Assembly: GCF_020010925.1 (NCBI RefSeq)
Contig: NZ_JAGJBZ010000001.1
Coordinates: forward strand, 1,984,001-2,048,000
Length of the DNA stretch: 64,000 nt
Source: Streptomyces griseiscabiei
Lineage (GTDB): Bacteria; Actinomycetota; Actinomycetes; Streptomycetales; Streptomycetaceae
Direction of reading: 5' to 3'
Shown here: positions 17,950-26,869 of the stretch, one piece after another
Position numbering within the stretch: position 1 is the stretch's first letter
Layout: each line of letters starts with the position of its first letter
Position numbers and translations under genes: made by a program
The notes under the pieces: model-generated
Seen by the model: the letters and a program-made list of their open reading frames with translations, nothing else
Databases searched by the model: none
What the model was told of the DNA's origin: nothing

Positions 17950-19197
17950 TCAGGACAGCGCGCCCAGCGGGTCGTCGAGCACCGGCTGCCACGCCAACTC
18001 GGCCGCCCCGACCAGGCTGTTGTGGTCCAGGGTGCAGGCCAGGATCGGAGGGACCCCGCTCTGTCGTCCCCACAGGCCGCGGTCGGCGACGACGGCGCTC
18101 AGCCGGTCGGGGTCGGCGTCGAGCAGGGCGCGGTGCATGCCGCCCAGGATGATGCGGTCGGGGTTGAGGATGTTGACCAGGCCCGCGAGCCCGAGGCCGA
18201 GCCGGTCGATGATGGTCTCGGCGGCCGTGCGGACGGCCGGGTCGTCGTACCGGGTGCCGATCAGGTCGTTGGCCTGCTTGAGCAGGGAGCCCTCGGGGCC
18301 CGGATCGCGGCCCACGGCGGCCAGGAAGGCGCGCGGGTCGGCCTCGACGTCCAGGCAGCCGCGGCTGCCGCAGTGGCAGGGGCGGCCCTCGGGGTTGACG
18401 GTGAGATGGCCGACTTCGAGGGCGAGGCCCGAACTGCCCATGTGCAGCCGGCCGTCGAGGACCAGCGCACCGCCGACACCCCGGTGCCCGGTGGCCACGC
18501 ACAGCAGATCGCGGGAGCCGCGCCCGGCGCCGTGCCGGTGCTCGGCCAGGGCGGCGAGGTTGACGTCGTTGGCGGCGAACGCGGGCTCCTCGATACCGGC
18601 CGCGCGCACCCGCTCGGCGAAGATCTCCCGCACGGGCGCCCCGGCCGGCCAGGCCAGATGCAGCGGATTCAGCGCGAGGCCCGCCGGTTCGGCGACCGCG
18701 GACGGTACGGCGAGCCCGGCGCCCACACAGCGCCGGCCGGTCTCCCGCAGCAGTACGGCGCCCGCGTCGACGACCGAGCCGAGCACCTTCGCCGGGTCGG
18801 CGGTCACGATCTCGCGGGCGGGCGTGGTGGCGACGATCCGCCCGCCGAGGCCGACCAGCGCGGCCCGCCAGCCGTCGGCGTGCACCTGGGCGGCGAGGGC
18901 GACGGGCCCTTCCTCCGCGACCTCCAGACGGTGCGAGGGGCGGCCCTGGGACCCGGCGGCGGCGCCCGGGTGCGCGTCGACCCGGATCAGCCCCAGCGCC
19001 TCCAACTCGGCGGCGACGGCGCCGGCCGTGGCCCGGGTGACGCCCAGTTCGGCGGTGAGCACGGCCCTGGTCGGGGCCCGGCCGGTGTGCACCAGTTCCA
19101 GCGCCGGACCGAGCGCGCTCCTCCCCCGGTCCAGTCGAGCGCGTGTCGCCGTCGGTGTCCCTTCGCCCGCCGCCTTGGGGGCCGCCTTCCCGTCCAT
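17950..19197 (-). CDS. ROK family transcriptional regulator (NagC/XylR type)
   Basis: A 415-residue regulator: N-terminal winged HTH (about residues 30-85, HTGRAPTRAVLTAELGVTRAT) joined to a ROK sugar-kinase-like domain. The zinc motif CHCGSRGCLDVEAD is intact. The DxGGTK-like ATP loop is weak (ALVGLGGRIVATT), which suggests a sensor rather than an active kinase. ATG 19197 with GGGAG upstream was chosen; the frame is open further upstream but without homologous-looking sequence. It is divergent from the RsmC-like gene, with 191 bp between. Effector unknown, presumably a sugar or amino sugar. Confidence 0.88.
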   Translation of the reverse strand: MDGKAAPKAAGEGTPTATRARLDRGRSALGPALELVHTGRAPTRAVLTAELGVTRATAGAVAAELEALGLIRVDAHPGAAAGSQGRPSHRLEVAEEGPVALAAQVHADGWRAALVGLGGRIVATTPAREIVTADPAKVLGSVVDAGAVLLRETGRRCVGAGLAVPSAVAEPAGLALNPLHLAWPAGAPVREIFAERVRAAGIEEPAFAANDVNLAALAEHRHGAGRGSRDLLCVATGHRGVGGALVLDGRLHMGSSGLALEVGHLTVNPEGRPCHCGSRGCLDVEADPRAFLAAVGRDPGPEGSLLKQANDLIGTRYDDPAVRTAAETIIDRLGLGLAGLVNILNPDRIILGGMHRALLDADPDRLSAVVADRGLWGRQSGVPPILACTLDHNSLVGAAELAWQPVLDDPLGALS

Positions 19198-19327
19198 GAG
19201 GGGGAGTCTCCCATGATCCGCAGCGCGTCGGCCCCCGCCCGTCAGGTGTTCAGCCGTCGTCGAGGTCGTCGTGGAGGTCCGGCGTGAAGGCCGTCGCCGT
19301 AGCCGCCACGTGGATGGACGGCTCCGG

Positions 19328-19372
19328 GGGCGCCGGGCGGTGCTCGGCGGCCGGGCGCCGGGCGGTGCTCGG
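19328..19372. repeat. 20-bp direct repeat in a divergent promoter region
   Basis: GGGCGCCGGGCGGTGCTCGG is present exactly at 19328-19347 and 19353-19372 (period 25 bp). The downstream copy abuts the TAGCCT -10 of the following gene. It is either a slippage duplication or a tandem regulator site. Confidence 0.6.
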
Positions 19373-19388
19373 TTAGCCTGGGCACACG

Positions 19389-20618
19389 ATGAGCGACCGT
19401 ATGACCGCGCCCTGGGGCGAGTACGCCCTGGCCCGCTTTCCCGAGAACCCCCGTGACCCGCTGCGTGCCTGGGACGCGTCCGACGCGTATCTGCTGCGCC
19501 ATCTCGCGGAGAGCGGGACGCCGCTGGACGGGCCGGGCGCAGACGGCACGGACAGGGACCGGACGGCCGCGGACGGGGCCCCGACCGGGGCGGTCGTGAT
19601 CGTCGGGGACCGCTGGGGCGCGCTGACCACCGCGCTCGCCGAGTACGGGCCGACACGGACCACGGCGCTGATCACCGACTCGTTCCTGAGCCGGGAGGCG
19701 ACCCGGGCCAACCTGGAGCGCAACGGCGTGGCGGCGGACTCGGTACGGCTGCTCACCACCCGGGACACTCCCCCGGAGCGGATCGACGTCCTCGTCGTGC
19801 GCGTCCCCAAGAGCCTCGCGCTGCTGGAGGACCAGCTGCACCGGCTCGCGCCCGCCGTGCACGAGGGCACGGTCGTGGTCGGCACCGGGATGGTCAAGGA
19901 GATCCACACCTCCACGCTGCGGCTCTTCGAGCGGATCCTCGGCCCGACGCGCACGTCGCCGGCGCAACAGAAGGCGCGGCTGATCTTCTGCACCCCGGAC
20001 ACGGCGGTCCTCAAGGGCCGGGGGAACGACCCGTGGCCGTTGACCTATCAACTCCCGGGCAACACCGGCCTGTTGGCGGGGCGGACCGTCGTCAACCACG
20101 CGGGGGTCTTCTGCGCCGACCGGCTCGACATCGGCACCCGGTTCTTCCTGCGGCACCTGCCGAAGGACACGGGCGGCGGGCGGGTCGTCGACCTGGGGTG
20201 CGGCAACGGTGTGGTCGGCACGGCGGTCGCGCTGGCCGACAGGGACGCCGAGGTGGTGTTCGTCGACGAGTCGTACCAGGCGGTGGCCTCGGCGGAGGAG
20301 ACGTACCGGGCGAACCGGCCGGACGCCGGCGAGCGGGCCGAGTTCCGTGTCGGTGACGGGCTGGAGGGGTTCGCGGCGGGGAGCGTCGATCTCGTCCTGA
20401 ACAACCCGCCGTTCCACTCCCACCAGGCGACGACCGACGCCACGGCCCGGCGGATGTTCGGCGGGGCGCGGCGGGCGCTGCGGCCGGGCGGTGAGCTGTG
20501 GGTGGTGGGCAACCGCCATCTGGGCTATCACGTGACGCTGCGGCGGATCTTCGGCAACAGCGAACTCGTGGCGAGCGACGCCAAGTTCGTGGTGCTGCGG
20601 GCGGTCAGGCGGAGTTAG
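19389..20618 (+). CDS. Class I SAM methyltransferase, RsmC/RlmG-like (rRNA guanine-N2)
   Basis: A 409-residue protein with the duplicated methyltransferase layout of RsmC/RlmG. The N-terminal half is a degenerate domain. The C-terminal half has SAM motif I DLGCGNG (268-274) and catalytic NPPF (339-342), typical of N2-guanine or N6-adenine base methylation. The C-terminus (FVVLRAVRRS) also fits the family. The ATG at 19389 is 9 nt after TAGCCT (19374-19379) with no ribosome binding site, so it is probably leaderless. It ends with a 14-bp convergent overlap with the AraC gene. Which rRNA position is modified cannot be told from sequence. Confidence 0.85.
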   Translation: MSDRMTAPWGEYALARFPENPRDPLRAWDASDAYLLRHLAESGTPLDGPGADGTDRDRTAADGAPTGAVVIVGDRWGALTTALAEYGPTRTTALITDSFLSREATRANLERNGVAADSVRLLTTRDTPPERIDVLVVRVPKSLALLEDQLHRLAPAVHEGTVVVGTGMVKEIHTSTLRLFERILGPTRTSPAQQKARLIFCTPDTAVLKGRGNDPWPLTYQLPGNTGLLAGRTVVNHAGVFCADRLDIGTRFFLRHLPKDTGGGRVVDLGCGNGVVGTAVALADRDAEVVFVDESYQAVASAEETYRANRPDAGERAEFRVGDGLEGFAAGSVDLVLNNPPFHSHQATTDATARRMFGGARRALRPGGELWVVGNRHLGYHVTLRRIFGNSELVASDAKFVVLRAVRRS

Positions 20619-21402
20619 CGGCTCCGGCCGGGAGGCCGGTTCCGCGCAGGGCGCGCGGGGAGGCGCCCAACTCCCTGCGGCAGGCCTTGTTGAAGGCCTG
20701 GAGGTCGGGGATGCCGACGGAGGCGGCCACGGCGGGGATGGAGAGGGTCGTGGCGCGGAGCAGATGGTGGGCGCGTTCGAGCCTGCGGCGGCGGATGTAG
20801 GCGACGACCGTGCCACCGGTCTCGGTGTGGAACAGCCGGGTCAGATGGTTGTGGGAGACACCGGCCACGCGGGCGATCTCCGGGATGGTGAGCGGCGCCG
20901 CGAGATGGGCCTCGATATGGGCGATGGCGGTGGTGACCGCCGGGTGCGGGCCGGGGTCCGCCGCGGCGGGCGGGGTGAGGTGGGCGACACGCCACAGGGT
21001 GGTCCACAGCTCGGCCCGGGTGCGGTCGGGCTCGCTGGGCGCGGCGGCCACCGCCTGGAGCAACAGGCCGGTGAGCACGGGGAGTTCGGGACCGGCGTCC
21101 TGGACCACCGGGACCGTGCGGGGCGGTCCGGCCGGGGTGATGCGCAGATGGGCGAAGAGGTGTTCGGAGCGGCCCCGGTAGCGGTAGCGGACGGTGGTGC
21201 CGGGCGGTACGAGGCTGACCCGGCCGGGGCGCAGGGCGTGGGCCGTGCCGTCGACGGTCAGTTCGGCCTCGTACTGGTAGAGGTGCAGCTGCCACAGTTC
21301 CGGCAGCCGGAACACGTCCGTGCGGCTCGCCACGCCGTGGACGCCGACACCGATGAGGGCGACGTCCGGCGGCTCACCGAGGTGGATCTCCGTCTCCCGC
21401 AT
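20605..21402 (-). CDS. AraC family transcriptional regulator
   Basis: A 265-residue regulator with an N-terminal cupin sensor domain (residues about 5-130; HLYQYEAELTVDG) and a C-terminal double helix-turn-helix: LTIPEIARVAGVSHNHLTRLF, then LSIPAVAASVGIPDLQAFNKACRRELGASP. ATG 21402 gives the family-like start MRETEIHLGEPPDVALIGVG; a frame extension to 21453 exists. It lies downstream of, and on the same strand as, the aldolase-SIS pair but 200 bp away across a repeat tract, so co-regulation is unproven. Sugar sensing is inferred from the cupin domain and neighbourhood. Confidence 0.88.
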   Translation of the reverse strand: MRETEIHLGEPPDVALIGVGVHGVASRTDVFRLPELWQLHLYQYEAELTVDGTAHALRPGRVSLVPPGTTVRYRYRGRSEHLFAHLRITPAGPPRTVPVVQDAGPELPVLTGLLLQAVAAAPSEPDRTRAELWTTLWRVAHLTPPAAADPGPHPAVTTAIAHIEAHLAAPLTIPEIARVAGVSHNHLTRLFHTETGGTVVAYIRRRRLERAHHLLRATTLSIPAVAASVGIPDLQAFNKACRRELGASPRALRGTGLPAGAANSA

Positions 21403-21549
21403 GCCGAAAAAATACCAGTGACGGGCATCACACTCCGGTCCTGAGCGGCGCACTTCGCCAGACGGTCACATTCCCACGCGGGACGGACACGTACGGACGC
21501 CGCGACGGCCCGTCCGGGCCGGCCGGGCCGTCCACCCGGGCGGAAGGGC

Positions 21550-21630
21550 CGCTCATGCCCACGGAGGGGCCGCTCACCCCGGCGGTAGCCCGCTCACCCC
21601 GGCGAAAGGGCACCTCACCCCGACGGAAGG
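21550..21630. repeat. 20-bp degenerate tandem repeat, four copies
   Basis: Units at 21550-21569, 21571-21590, 21591-21610 and 21611-21630 share CGCTCACCCCGGCGG-like cores (the first is the most diverged). The array covers the 3' end and stop codon of the aldolase gene and the gap before the AraC gene. The array could form several weak hairpins or bind a protein; a slippage origin is simplest. Confidence 0.6.
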
Positions 21631-22487
21631 TCCGCTTCCGTCCGCAGGACGCCGATGAGGCGGGCCACCGTCTCCGCCATCGCCGCCCGGCCCGCCGTGA
21701 GGTACGTGCGCGGGTCCACGGCCTCGGGGTGTGCGGTGAGGTACTCCCGGACCGCTCCGGTCAGGGCGATGTTGAGCGCGGTGCCGATGTTGACCTTGGC
21801 GATGCCGCCCGTGACGGCGGCCCGCAGTTCACCGTCCGGGACGCCGGAGGAGCCGTGCAGGACGAGGGGGACGTCCAGGGCGGCGGCCAGCCGCCGCAGA
21901 AGGGTGTGGTCGAGGGTGGCGGTGCGGGTGGTCATGGCGTGCGAGCTGCCGACGGCGACGGCGAGCGCGTCCACGCCCGAGTCCGCCACGAAGGCCCGTG
22001 CCTCGTCGGGGTCGGTACGGGCGCCGGGCGCGTGCGCGTCCAGCGGGGCCGCGCCGTTCTTGCCGCCCACCTGTCCCAACTCGGCCTCGATCCACAGCCC
22101 TTGGCCGTGCGCCCGGGCCACGGCGGCATGGGTCGCGGCGAGGTTGTCCAGGTAGGGCAGCCGGGAGGCGTCGTACATCACGGAGCTGAACCCGGCGTCG
22201 GCGGCCCGGCTCAGCAGGCCGTCGCTCCGGATGTGGTCGAGGTGGAGTGCGACGGGCACGGCCGCCCGCTCGGCGGCGGCCGTCGCGGCGCGGGCCAGCG
22301 GGAGCACATCCCCGTCATGGAACCTGACCGCGTTCTCGCTGACCTGGAGGACGACCGGCGCGGCCACGGACTCGGCGCCCGCGACCACCGCCTCGATGTG
22401 CTCCAGGGTGATGACGTTGAACGCGGCCACCGCCGAGTGTGCGGCGGCGGCCCCGGTGATCAGTTCACCGGTCGTCGTGAGGGGCAC
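21615..22487 (-). CDS. Class II ketose-bisphosphate aldolase (GatY/KbaY-like)
   Basis: A 290-residue zinc-dependent aldolase. The HLDH motif is at 82-85 (D84 the catalytic acid, H85 a zinc ligand), with later zinc histidines in the SSHAM and LHGSSGVPD segments and the phosphate-binding NIGTALN. Its length and GSSG/NIGT motifs fit tagatose- or fructose-1,6-bisphosphate aldolases of amino-sugar catabolism. It starts 13 bp after the SIS gene stop, so they form one operon. The divergent DeoR regulator at 23494 is the obvious controller. Natural substrate not proven. Confidence 0.87.
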   Translation of the reverse strand: MPLTTTGELITGAAAAHSAVAAFNVITLEHIEAVVAGAESVAAPVVLQVSENAVRFHDGDVLPLARAATAAAERAAVPVALHLDHIRSDGLLSRAADAGFSSVMYDASRLPYLDNLAATHAAVARAHGQGLWIEAELGQVGGKNGAAPLDAHAPGARTDPDEARAFVADSGVDALAVAVGSSHAMTTRTATLDHTLLRRLAAALDVPLVLHGSSGVPDGELRAAVTGGIAKVNIGTALNIALTGAVREYLTAHPEAVDPRTYLTAGRAAMAETVARLIGVLRTEADLPSG

Positions 22488-22500
22488 GGCTCCTCCTGGT

Positions 22501-23391
22501 TCAGCGGTTGTCCGGGTCGAGGATCACCGAGCGGGTGAGGTGGCGGGGCCGGTCGGGGTCTAGGCCCCGGGCGGCGGCCACGGCGACCGCGAGCCGCTGG
22601 GCGCGGACCAGTTCGGCGAGCGGGTCGAGGCCGCCGGACACCCAGGCCGCGCCGGTCTCCCGCACCTGCTCGGCCAGGCCCTCGGGGGCCTCGCCCAGCA
22701 TCCAGGTGGCCGTGGACCGGGTGGTGACGCTGATCGGGCCGTGCCGGTACTCCATCGCCGGGTACGCCTCGCTCCAGGCGAGCGCCGCCTCGCGCATCTT
22801 CAGCGCGGCCTCGTGGGCGAGGCCCACGGTCCAGCCCCGGCCGAGGAAGGTGAACTGGGTGCTGTCGACGAGCCCTTCGGGCAGCGGCGCCGCGAGCGCG
22901 GCGCGCGCGTCGGTGACGGCCGCCTCGGTGTGCAGGCCGAGGTGGGCGCGGAGGAGGGTGAGGGCGGTGGTGGCGAAGCGGGTCTGGACGACGGACTTCT
23001 CGTCGGCGAAGTCCAGCACGACGAGGTCGTCCGCCGCCGACGCCACGGGGGTGTGCGGGTCGGCGGTGACCGCGGTCGTGCGGGTGCGGCCCCGCAGCGC
23101 GTCCAGCAGGTGCAGCACCTCGGTGGTGGTGCCGGAGCGGGTGAGGGCGACGACCCGGTCGTAGGCCCGTCCGCCGGGGAACTCCGAGGCCGCGAAGGCG
23201 TCCGTCTCGCCCTGCCCGGACCGCTCGCGCAGCGCGGCGGCGGCCTGCGCCATGAAGTACGAGGTCCCGCAGCCGACGAGCGCGACCCGCTCGCCCGGCG
23301 CCGGCAGGACCCCGGCGTGTTCGACCGCCCCGGCGGCGGCGCGGGCCCAGCACTCGGGCTGGGTGTTCAGCTCGTCCTCGACGTGGGTCAT
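22501..23391 (-). CDS. SIS-domain sugar isomerase/deaminase (AgaS-like)
   Basis: A 296-residue protein with two SIS domains. The first contains the sugar-phosphate loop GCGTSYFMAQ (40-49) and ALTRSGTTTEVL; the second has FLGRGWTVGLAHEAALKMRE and AMEYRHGPIS, as in the isomerase half of GlmS and in AgaS. It probably isomerises or deaminates an amino-sugar phosphate to feed the neighbouring aldolase. ATG 23391 follows GGGAGGG. It is divergent from a DeoR regulator across 102 bp holding inverted repeats, forming an aga/gat-like catabolic locus. Confidence 0.85.
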   Translation of the reverse strand: MTHVEDELNTQPECWARAAAGAVEHAGVLPAPGERVALVGCGTSYFMAQAAAALRERSGQGETDAFAASEFPGGRAYDRVVALTRSGTTTEVLHLLDALRGRTRTTAVTADPHTPVASAADDLVVLDFADEKSVVQTRFATTALTLLRAHLGLHTEAAVTDARAALAAPLPEGLVDSTQFTFLGRGWTVGLAHEAALKMREAALAWSEAYPAMEYRHGPISVTTRSTATWMLGEAPEGLAEQVRETGAAWVSGGLDPLAELVRAQRLAVAVAAARGLDPDRPRHLTRSVILDPDNR

Positions 23392-23423
23392 ACGGTCACC
23401 CTCCCCGGGAGATAACGCGCTCA

Positions 23424-23469
23424 TGCTTGATCCTGCAAGATATGGTCTGCTTTCGAGCATCTTCAAGCA
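23424..23469. promoter_or_regulatory. Inverted repeat in the divergent SIS/DeoR promoter
   Basis: TGCTTGA (23424-23430) and TCAAGCA (23463-23469) are exact complements 32 bp apart. Between them are further partial dyads: CTTG-N6-CAAG (23427-23440) and TGCTTTCGAGCA. The tract is AT-rich for this genome and lies between both start codons. This suits a DeoR-family repressor that binds repeated half-sites and may loop them. Confidence 0.55.
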
Positions 23470-23493
23470 AGGGTTCGGACGGAAGGGGATCCC

Positions 23494-24273
23494 GTGTCGC
23501 GCGACGCCCGTTGGCAGACGCTGCTCGAGCTGCTCGTCGAGCGGGGGCGGCTGGACGTCGAGGAGGTGGCCGCCGAGCTGGGGGTGTCCGCCGCGACGAT
23601 CCGGCGTGACTTCGACGGGCTCGCCGAGCAGCAGATGCTGGTGCGTACCCGGGGCGGGGCGGTCGTGCACGGTGTCTCCTACGAGCTGCCGCTGCGCTAC
23701 AAGACGGCGCGGCGGGCCACGGAGAAGCAGCGCGTCGCGCGGGCCGTGGCGGATCTGGTCGCACCGGGCGAGGCCGTGGGGCTGACCGGGGGCACGACCA
23801 CCACCGAGGTGGCGCGGGCCCTGGCCCTGCGGGGTGATCTGGCGTCCGGTGCGCCGGCGCTGACCGTGGTCACGAACGCGCTCAACATCGCGTGCGAGCT
23901 GGCCGTGCGGCCCCAGTTCAAGATCGTGGTGACGGGCGGGGTGGCCCGCGCCCAGTCGTACGAACTCGTCGGCCCGCTGGCCGGCGGTGTGCTCGACCGG
24001 ATCACGCTGGATGTGGCCGTCCTCGGTGTGGTGGCCCTGGACGTCGTGCACGGTGCCGCCGCGCACGACGAGGCGGAGGCGGCCGTCAACCGGCTGCTGT
24101 GCGAGCGCGCCCGGCGGGTCGTGGTCGCGGCGGACTCCAGCAAGCTGGGGCAGCGGGCCTTCGCCTGGATCTGCGCGACGGAGTCGGTGGACACGCTGGT
24201 CACGGACTCGGCGGCGGCACCGGAGACGGTACGGCGGTTCGAGGAGGCCGGGGTGCGGGTGATCGCCGTCTGA
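23494..24273 (+). CDS. DeoR-family transcriptional regulator (AgaR-like)
   Basis: A 259-residue DeoR-type repressor: HTH at about 21-42 (VEEVAAELGVSAATIRRDFDGL), sensor domain with GGTTTTEV phosphate loop and ADSSKLGQRAF near the C-terminus. The GTG start has GGAAGGGG upstream. Divergent orientation to the SIS-aldolase operon, with shared inverted repeats, strongly suggests it represses that operon until a sugar phosphate appears. It is distinct in sequence from the other DeoR protein of this window (9153-9989). Confidence 0.9.
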   Translation: MSRDARWQTLLELLVERGRLDVEEVAAELGVSAATIRRDFDGLAEQQMLVRTRGGAVVHGVSYELPLRYKTARRATEKQRVARAVADLVAPGEAVGLTGGTTTTEVARALALRGDLASGAPALTVVTNALNIACELAVRPQFKIVVTGGVARAQSYELVGPLAGGVLDRITLDVAVLGVVALDVVHGAAAHDEAEAAVNRLLCERARRVVVAADSSKLGQRAFAWICATESVDTLVTDSAAAPETVRRFEEAGVRVIAV

Positions 24274-24315
24274 GGCGCTCCGGGCCCGGGACACCACCGA
24301 TGGCCCGGCTCCGGG

Positions 24316-25320
24316 TCAGTCCTGGAGCCACGGGGCCAGCAGGCCGCCCCGCTTCAGGGTGGTGAGGACCAGGGAGACATCGATCGACGCGACCTGGCGC
24401 AGCCAGGGCGAGCGGGTGACGAAGTCGTGCAGGGCGGTCTCGTCGGGGAACGCGGTGAGGACGAGGAGCTGGCGTTCACCGGTGACGAAGCTGGTGTAGC
24501 GGACATGGGCGGATCCGGCGAGGGCCGCCGTCACGGAGGCGACCTCGGCCGGGGGCGTACGGACCCGGAGGACGGCCTCGACCGGCAGGCCCAGCACCGC
24601 GGGTTCGATCACGGCGCGGATGCGGACCTTGCCCTCGCGCCGTAACGCGCCGAGACGGCGTCGCGCGGTGGCCTCCGACACACCCGAGACACGCGCCAGT
24701 TCGTCGTAGGTGCGGCGCCCGTCCTCGGCCAGGGCGTGCAGCAACAGCCGGTCGGCGCGGGAGAGTTCGGGGGACGCCTCACCGGCCGGCAGGGGGTCCG
24801 TGGCGGGTGGCGCGTCGGCGTCGGCGGGTGACGGGCCCTTCAGCGCGGCGATCTCGATCTCGGTGAGAAGGCCGGCGTGCCACTCCCGGATGGTGCGGAC
24901 ATGGCGGAGCACGGGGAGGGTGTGGGTCTCCACCACGCCCGGCAGACCGGCGAGTTCGTCGAGCACCAGACCCGCGAGCCGTTCGCGGGGCCAGCGCAGT
25001 TCCGCGAGGCAGTCCGGGGTGCCGGTGAGGACATGGGCGAAGACGCAGTCGGGGCGGCGGGCCAGCGCGGTGGCGGTGACCCGGGCCCGGCCGGGGGCGC
25101 AGCGGACGCCGACCACCACACTGCGGCCGCGCATCGCCATGGCCCCGATCCGGACGAGGCCGGCCTCCAGGAGCCGGGTGCCGCGGCGGACCACGGTGCG
25201 TTCGGGCTCGTCGAGGGCCGCCGCGATGCGGTGCCAGGCGGCCCGGCCGTCGATCTGCAGCGCGCTGATGATGCGCCGGTCCAGCGAATCCGTCACGGGG
25301 CCGGTCTGCGGTGCGTCCAT
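24316..25320 (-). CDS. Double-domain Lrp/AsnC regulator
   Basis: A 334-residue protein made of two tandem Lrp/AsnC units. HTH 1 is at about 12-58 (LDRRIISALQIDGRAAWHRI) followed by one RAM-like sensor half. HTH 2 is at about 170-220 (LLHALAEDGRRTYDELARVS, then GVSEATARRRLGALR), followed by a complete RAM domain. Canonical Lrp proteins have one unit of about 150 residues. A -10-like TAGGCT (25333-25328) sits 7 nt before ATG 25320 with no ribosome binding site, so the transcript is probably leaderless. It is divergent from the NRAMP-like/amidase operon, its likely target. AsnC domains usually sense amino acids. Confidence 0.88.
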   Translation of the reverse strand: MDAPQTGPVTDSLDRRIISALQIDGRAAWHRIAAALDEPERTVVRRGTRLLEAGLVRIGAMAMRGRSVVVGVRCAPGRARVTATALARRPDCVFAHVLTGTPDCLAELRWPRERLAGLVLDELAGLPGVVETHTLPVLRHVRTIREWHAGLLTEIEIAALKGPSPADADAPPATDPLPAGEASPELSRADRLLLHALAEDGRRTYDELARVSGVSEATARRRLGALRREGKVRIRAVIEPAVLGLPVEAVLRVRTPPAEVASVTAALAGSAHVRYTSFVTGERQLLVLTAFPDETALHDFVTRSPWLRQVASIDVSLVLTTLKRGGLLAPWLQD

Positions 25321-25537
25321 CGGTCCCAGCCTATGGCGGATTCCGTCAACTCCGCAGGGGTTCTTGTTCCCTTCCGTCGCCGTGGCCCAGCCTGCCGTGC
25401 AGTGGAATCGCACGGTCCCGCACGGTCTCCCCGCCGTGCGGGACCGCCCCCTTCTCCCCGCCCGCTCCTCCCCTCACCCGCACACGCCGCACGAACCCAT
25501 GACTCCCATGACTCCCGTGACTCCCCGATGTACGGAG

Positions 25538-26869
25538 ATGGTTGACGTGACCGTGACTCCCGGCAGTCCCCCACGTTCCCCGGCCGCCGACTCCCCCGCA
25601 CCGGCCCGGCCCGGGTCCGCCGGCACCCTGCGGGGCCGCCTGGCCCTGCTGGGTCCGGGTCTGGTGCTGGCCGCCGCCAGTGTGGGCGCGGGCGACATGG
25701 TCACCTCGCTCGCGGGCGCCGCCGGGTACGGGATGGCGCTGATGTGGGCGATCGTCATCGGTGTCGTCCTGAAGTACGCGCTCACCGAGGCGGTGGGCCG
25801 GCTGTATCTGGCGACCGGGCAGACCGTGATCGTGAGCCTGAAGTCGGCCGCCCGCTGGCTCCCGGCGGCGTTCATGCTCTTCGTCCTGGTGATCGGGCTG
25901 CTGTACGGGGCGGCGCTCAGCTCGGTGGCGTCCCTGGCGCTGTCCACGCTGTTCCCCGTACTGCCGGTCAGGCCCGTCGCCATCGTGATCGCGCTGCTCG
26001 CGGCGGCGATCGTGTACGTCGGCCGGTACACGGTGTTCGAGCGGGTGATGAGTGTCTTCATGCTCGCCAAGTTCCTCGGCATGGCCGTCCTCGCGGTGGC
26101 CACGCTCGCCACCGCCGACGATCTGCCCGGCCTGCTCGGCACCCTGCGCCCACGGCTGCCGGAGGGTGACGTGGTGACGGTGCTGGCGCTGGTCGGCGGG
26201 GTGGGCGGGACGGCCGGGATCGCCTCGTACAGCTACTGGGTGCGGGAGAAGGGCTGGGCCGACCGGAGCCGGCTGCGTCTCATGCGGGCGGACTCGGCGG
26301 TGAGTTACGGCGTCACCCTGCTGTTCGTGCTCTGTACGACGGTGGTGGGGACCGGGCTGCTGTACGGCACGGGCGGCACCATCACCGGCGGCGACGGGCT
26401 GGCCGCGCTCGCCGACCCGCTCGGCGCCGACCTGGGCTCGGTGGCGCGGGTGCTGTTCCTCGGCACGTTCTTCCTGGTGACGCTGAGCGCGCTGGTGGGC
26501 GGCTTCAACGGCCTGTGCTACATGCTCGCCGACTCGCTGCGGACGCTGCGCGGCATCCCGGACGCCGAGGCGGAGCCGCACATCGCCCAGCACGGCCGTC
26601 CGTTCCGGCTGTTCGTCCTCTACTGCGCGCTCACCTCGGTCGCCGTCACCTTCCTGGGCCGGCCGGTGTCCCTCGTCCTCACCTACGCCGCCGTCGGCTC
26701 GCTGATCCTGCCGCTGCTCTCCGGTGCGCTGCTGGTGCTGCTCAACCGCCGGAGCGTGGAGCCGGCCCTGCGCAACCGCGTCACCTCGAACGTACTGCTG
26801 GGCGGCTCCTTCGTGCTCTTCGGAGTGCTCGCGGCCGTGCAGCTCAAGGACTCCCTGGGAGGAGCGTGA
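25538..26869 (+). CDS. NRAMP-fold transporter lacking canonical metal-binding motifs
   Basis: A 443-residue membrane protein with about 11 transmembrane helices and clear overall similarity to the NRAMP family. However, the helix-1 motif DPGN is replaced by GAGD (residues 50-53, in LVLAAASVGAGDMVTSLAG), and the helix-6 MPH motif is absent (GGTAGIASYSYW instead). These residues coordinate Mn/Fe in true NRAMPs, so a non-metal substrate is likely. The start is uncertain: ATG 25538, or in-frame ATGs at 25499 and 25508 within an ACTCCCRTG repeat. Its stop overlaps the amidase start by 4 bp. Confidence 0.85.
   Translation: MVDVTVTPGSPPRSPAADSPAPARPGSAGTLRGRLALLGPGLVLAAASVGAGDMVTSLAGAAGYGMALMWAIVIGVVLKYALTEAVGRLYLATGQTVIVSLKSAARWLPAAFMLFVLVIGLLYGAALSSVASLALSTLFPVLPVRPVAIVIALLAAAIVYVGRYTVFERVMSVFMLAKFLGMAVLAVATLATADDLPGLLGTLRPRLPEGDVVTVLALVGGVGGTAGIASYSYWVREKGWADRSRLRLMRADSAVSYGVTLLFVLCTTVVGTGLLYGTGGTITGGDGLAALADPLGADLGSVARVLFLGTFFLVTLSALVGGFNGLCYMLADSLRTLRGIPDAEAEPHIAQHGRPFRLFVLYCALTSVAVTFLGRPVSLVLTYAAVGSLILPLLSGALLVLLNRRSVEPALRNRVTSNVLLGGSFVLFGVLAAVQLKDSLGGA

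Noticed and set aside
21428..21613. Small minus-strand frame with repeated Ser-Gly-Pro after the aldolase stop
   Set aside because: The repeats come from the 20-bp DNA tandem array. No ribosome binding site and no recognisable protein.
25538..26869. Mn/Fe importer assignment for the NRAMP-like protein
   Set aside because: The DPGN and MPH metal motifs are missing, so the specific metal-transport label is not supported.
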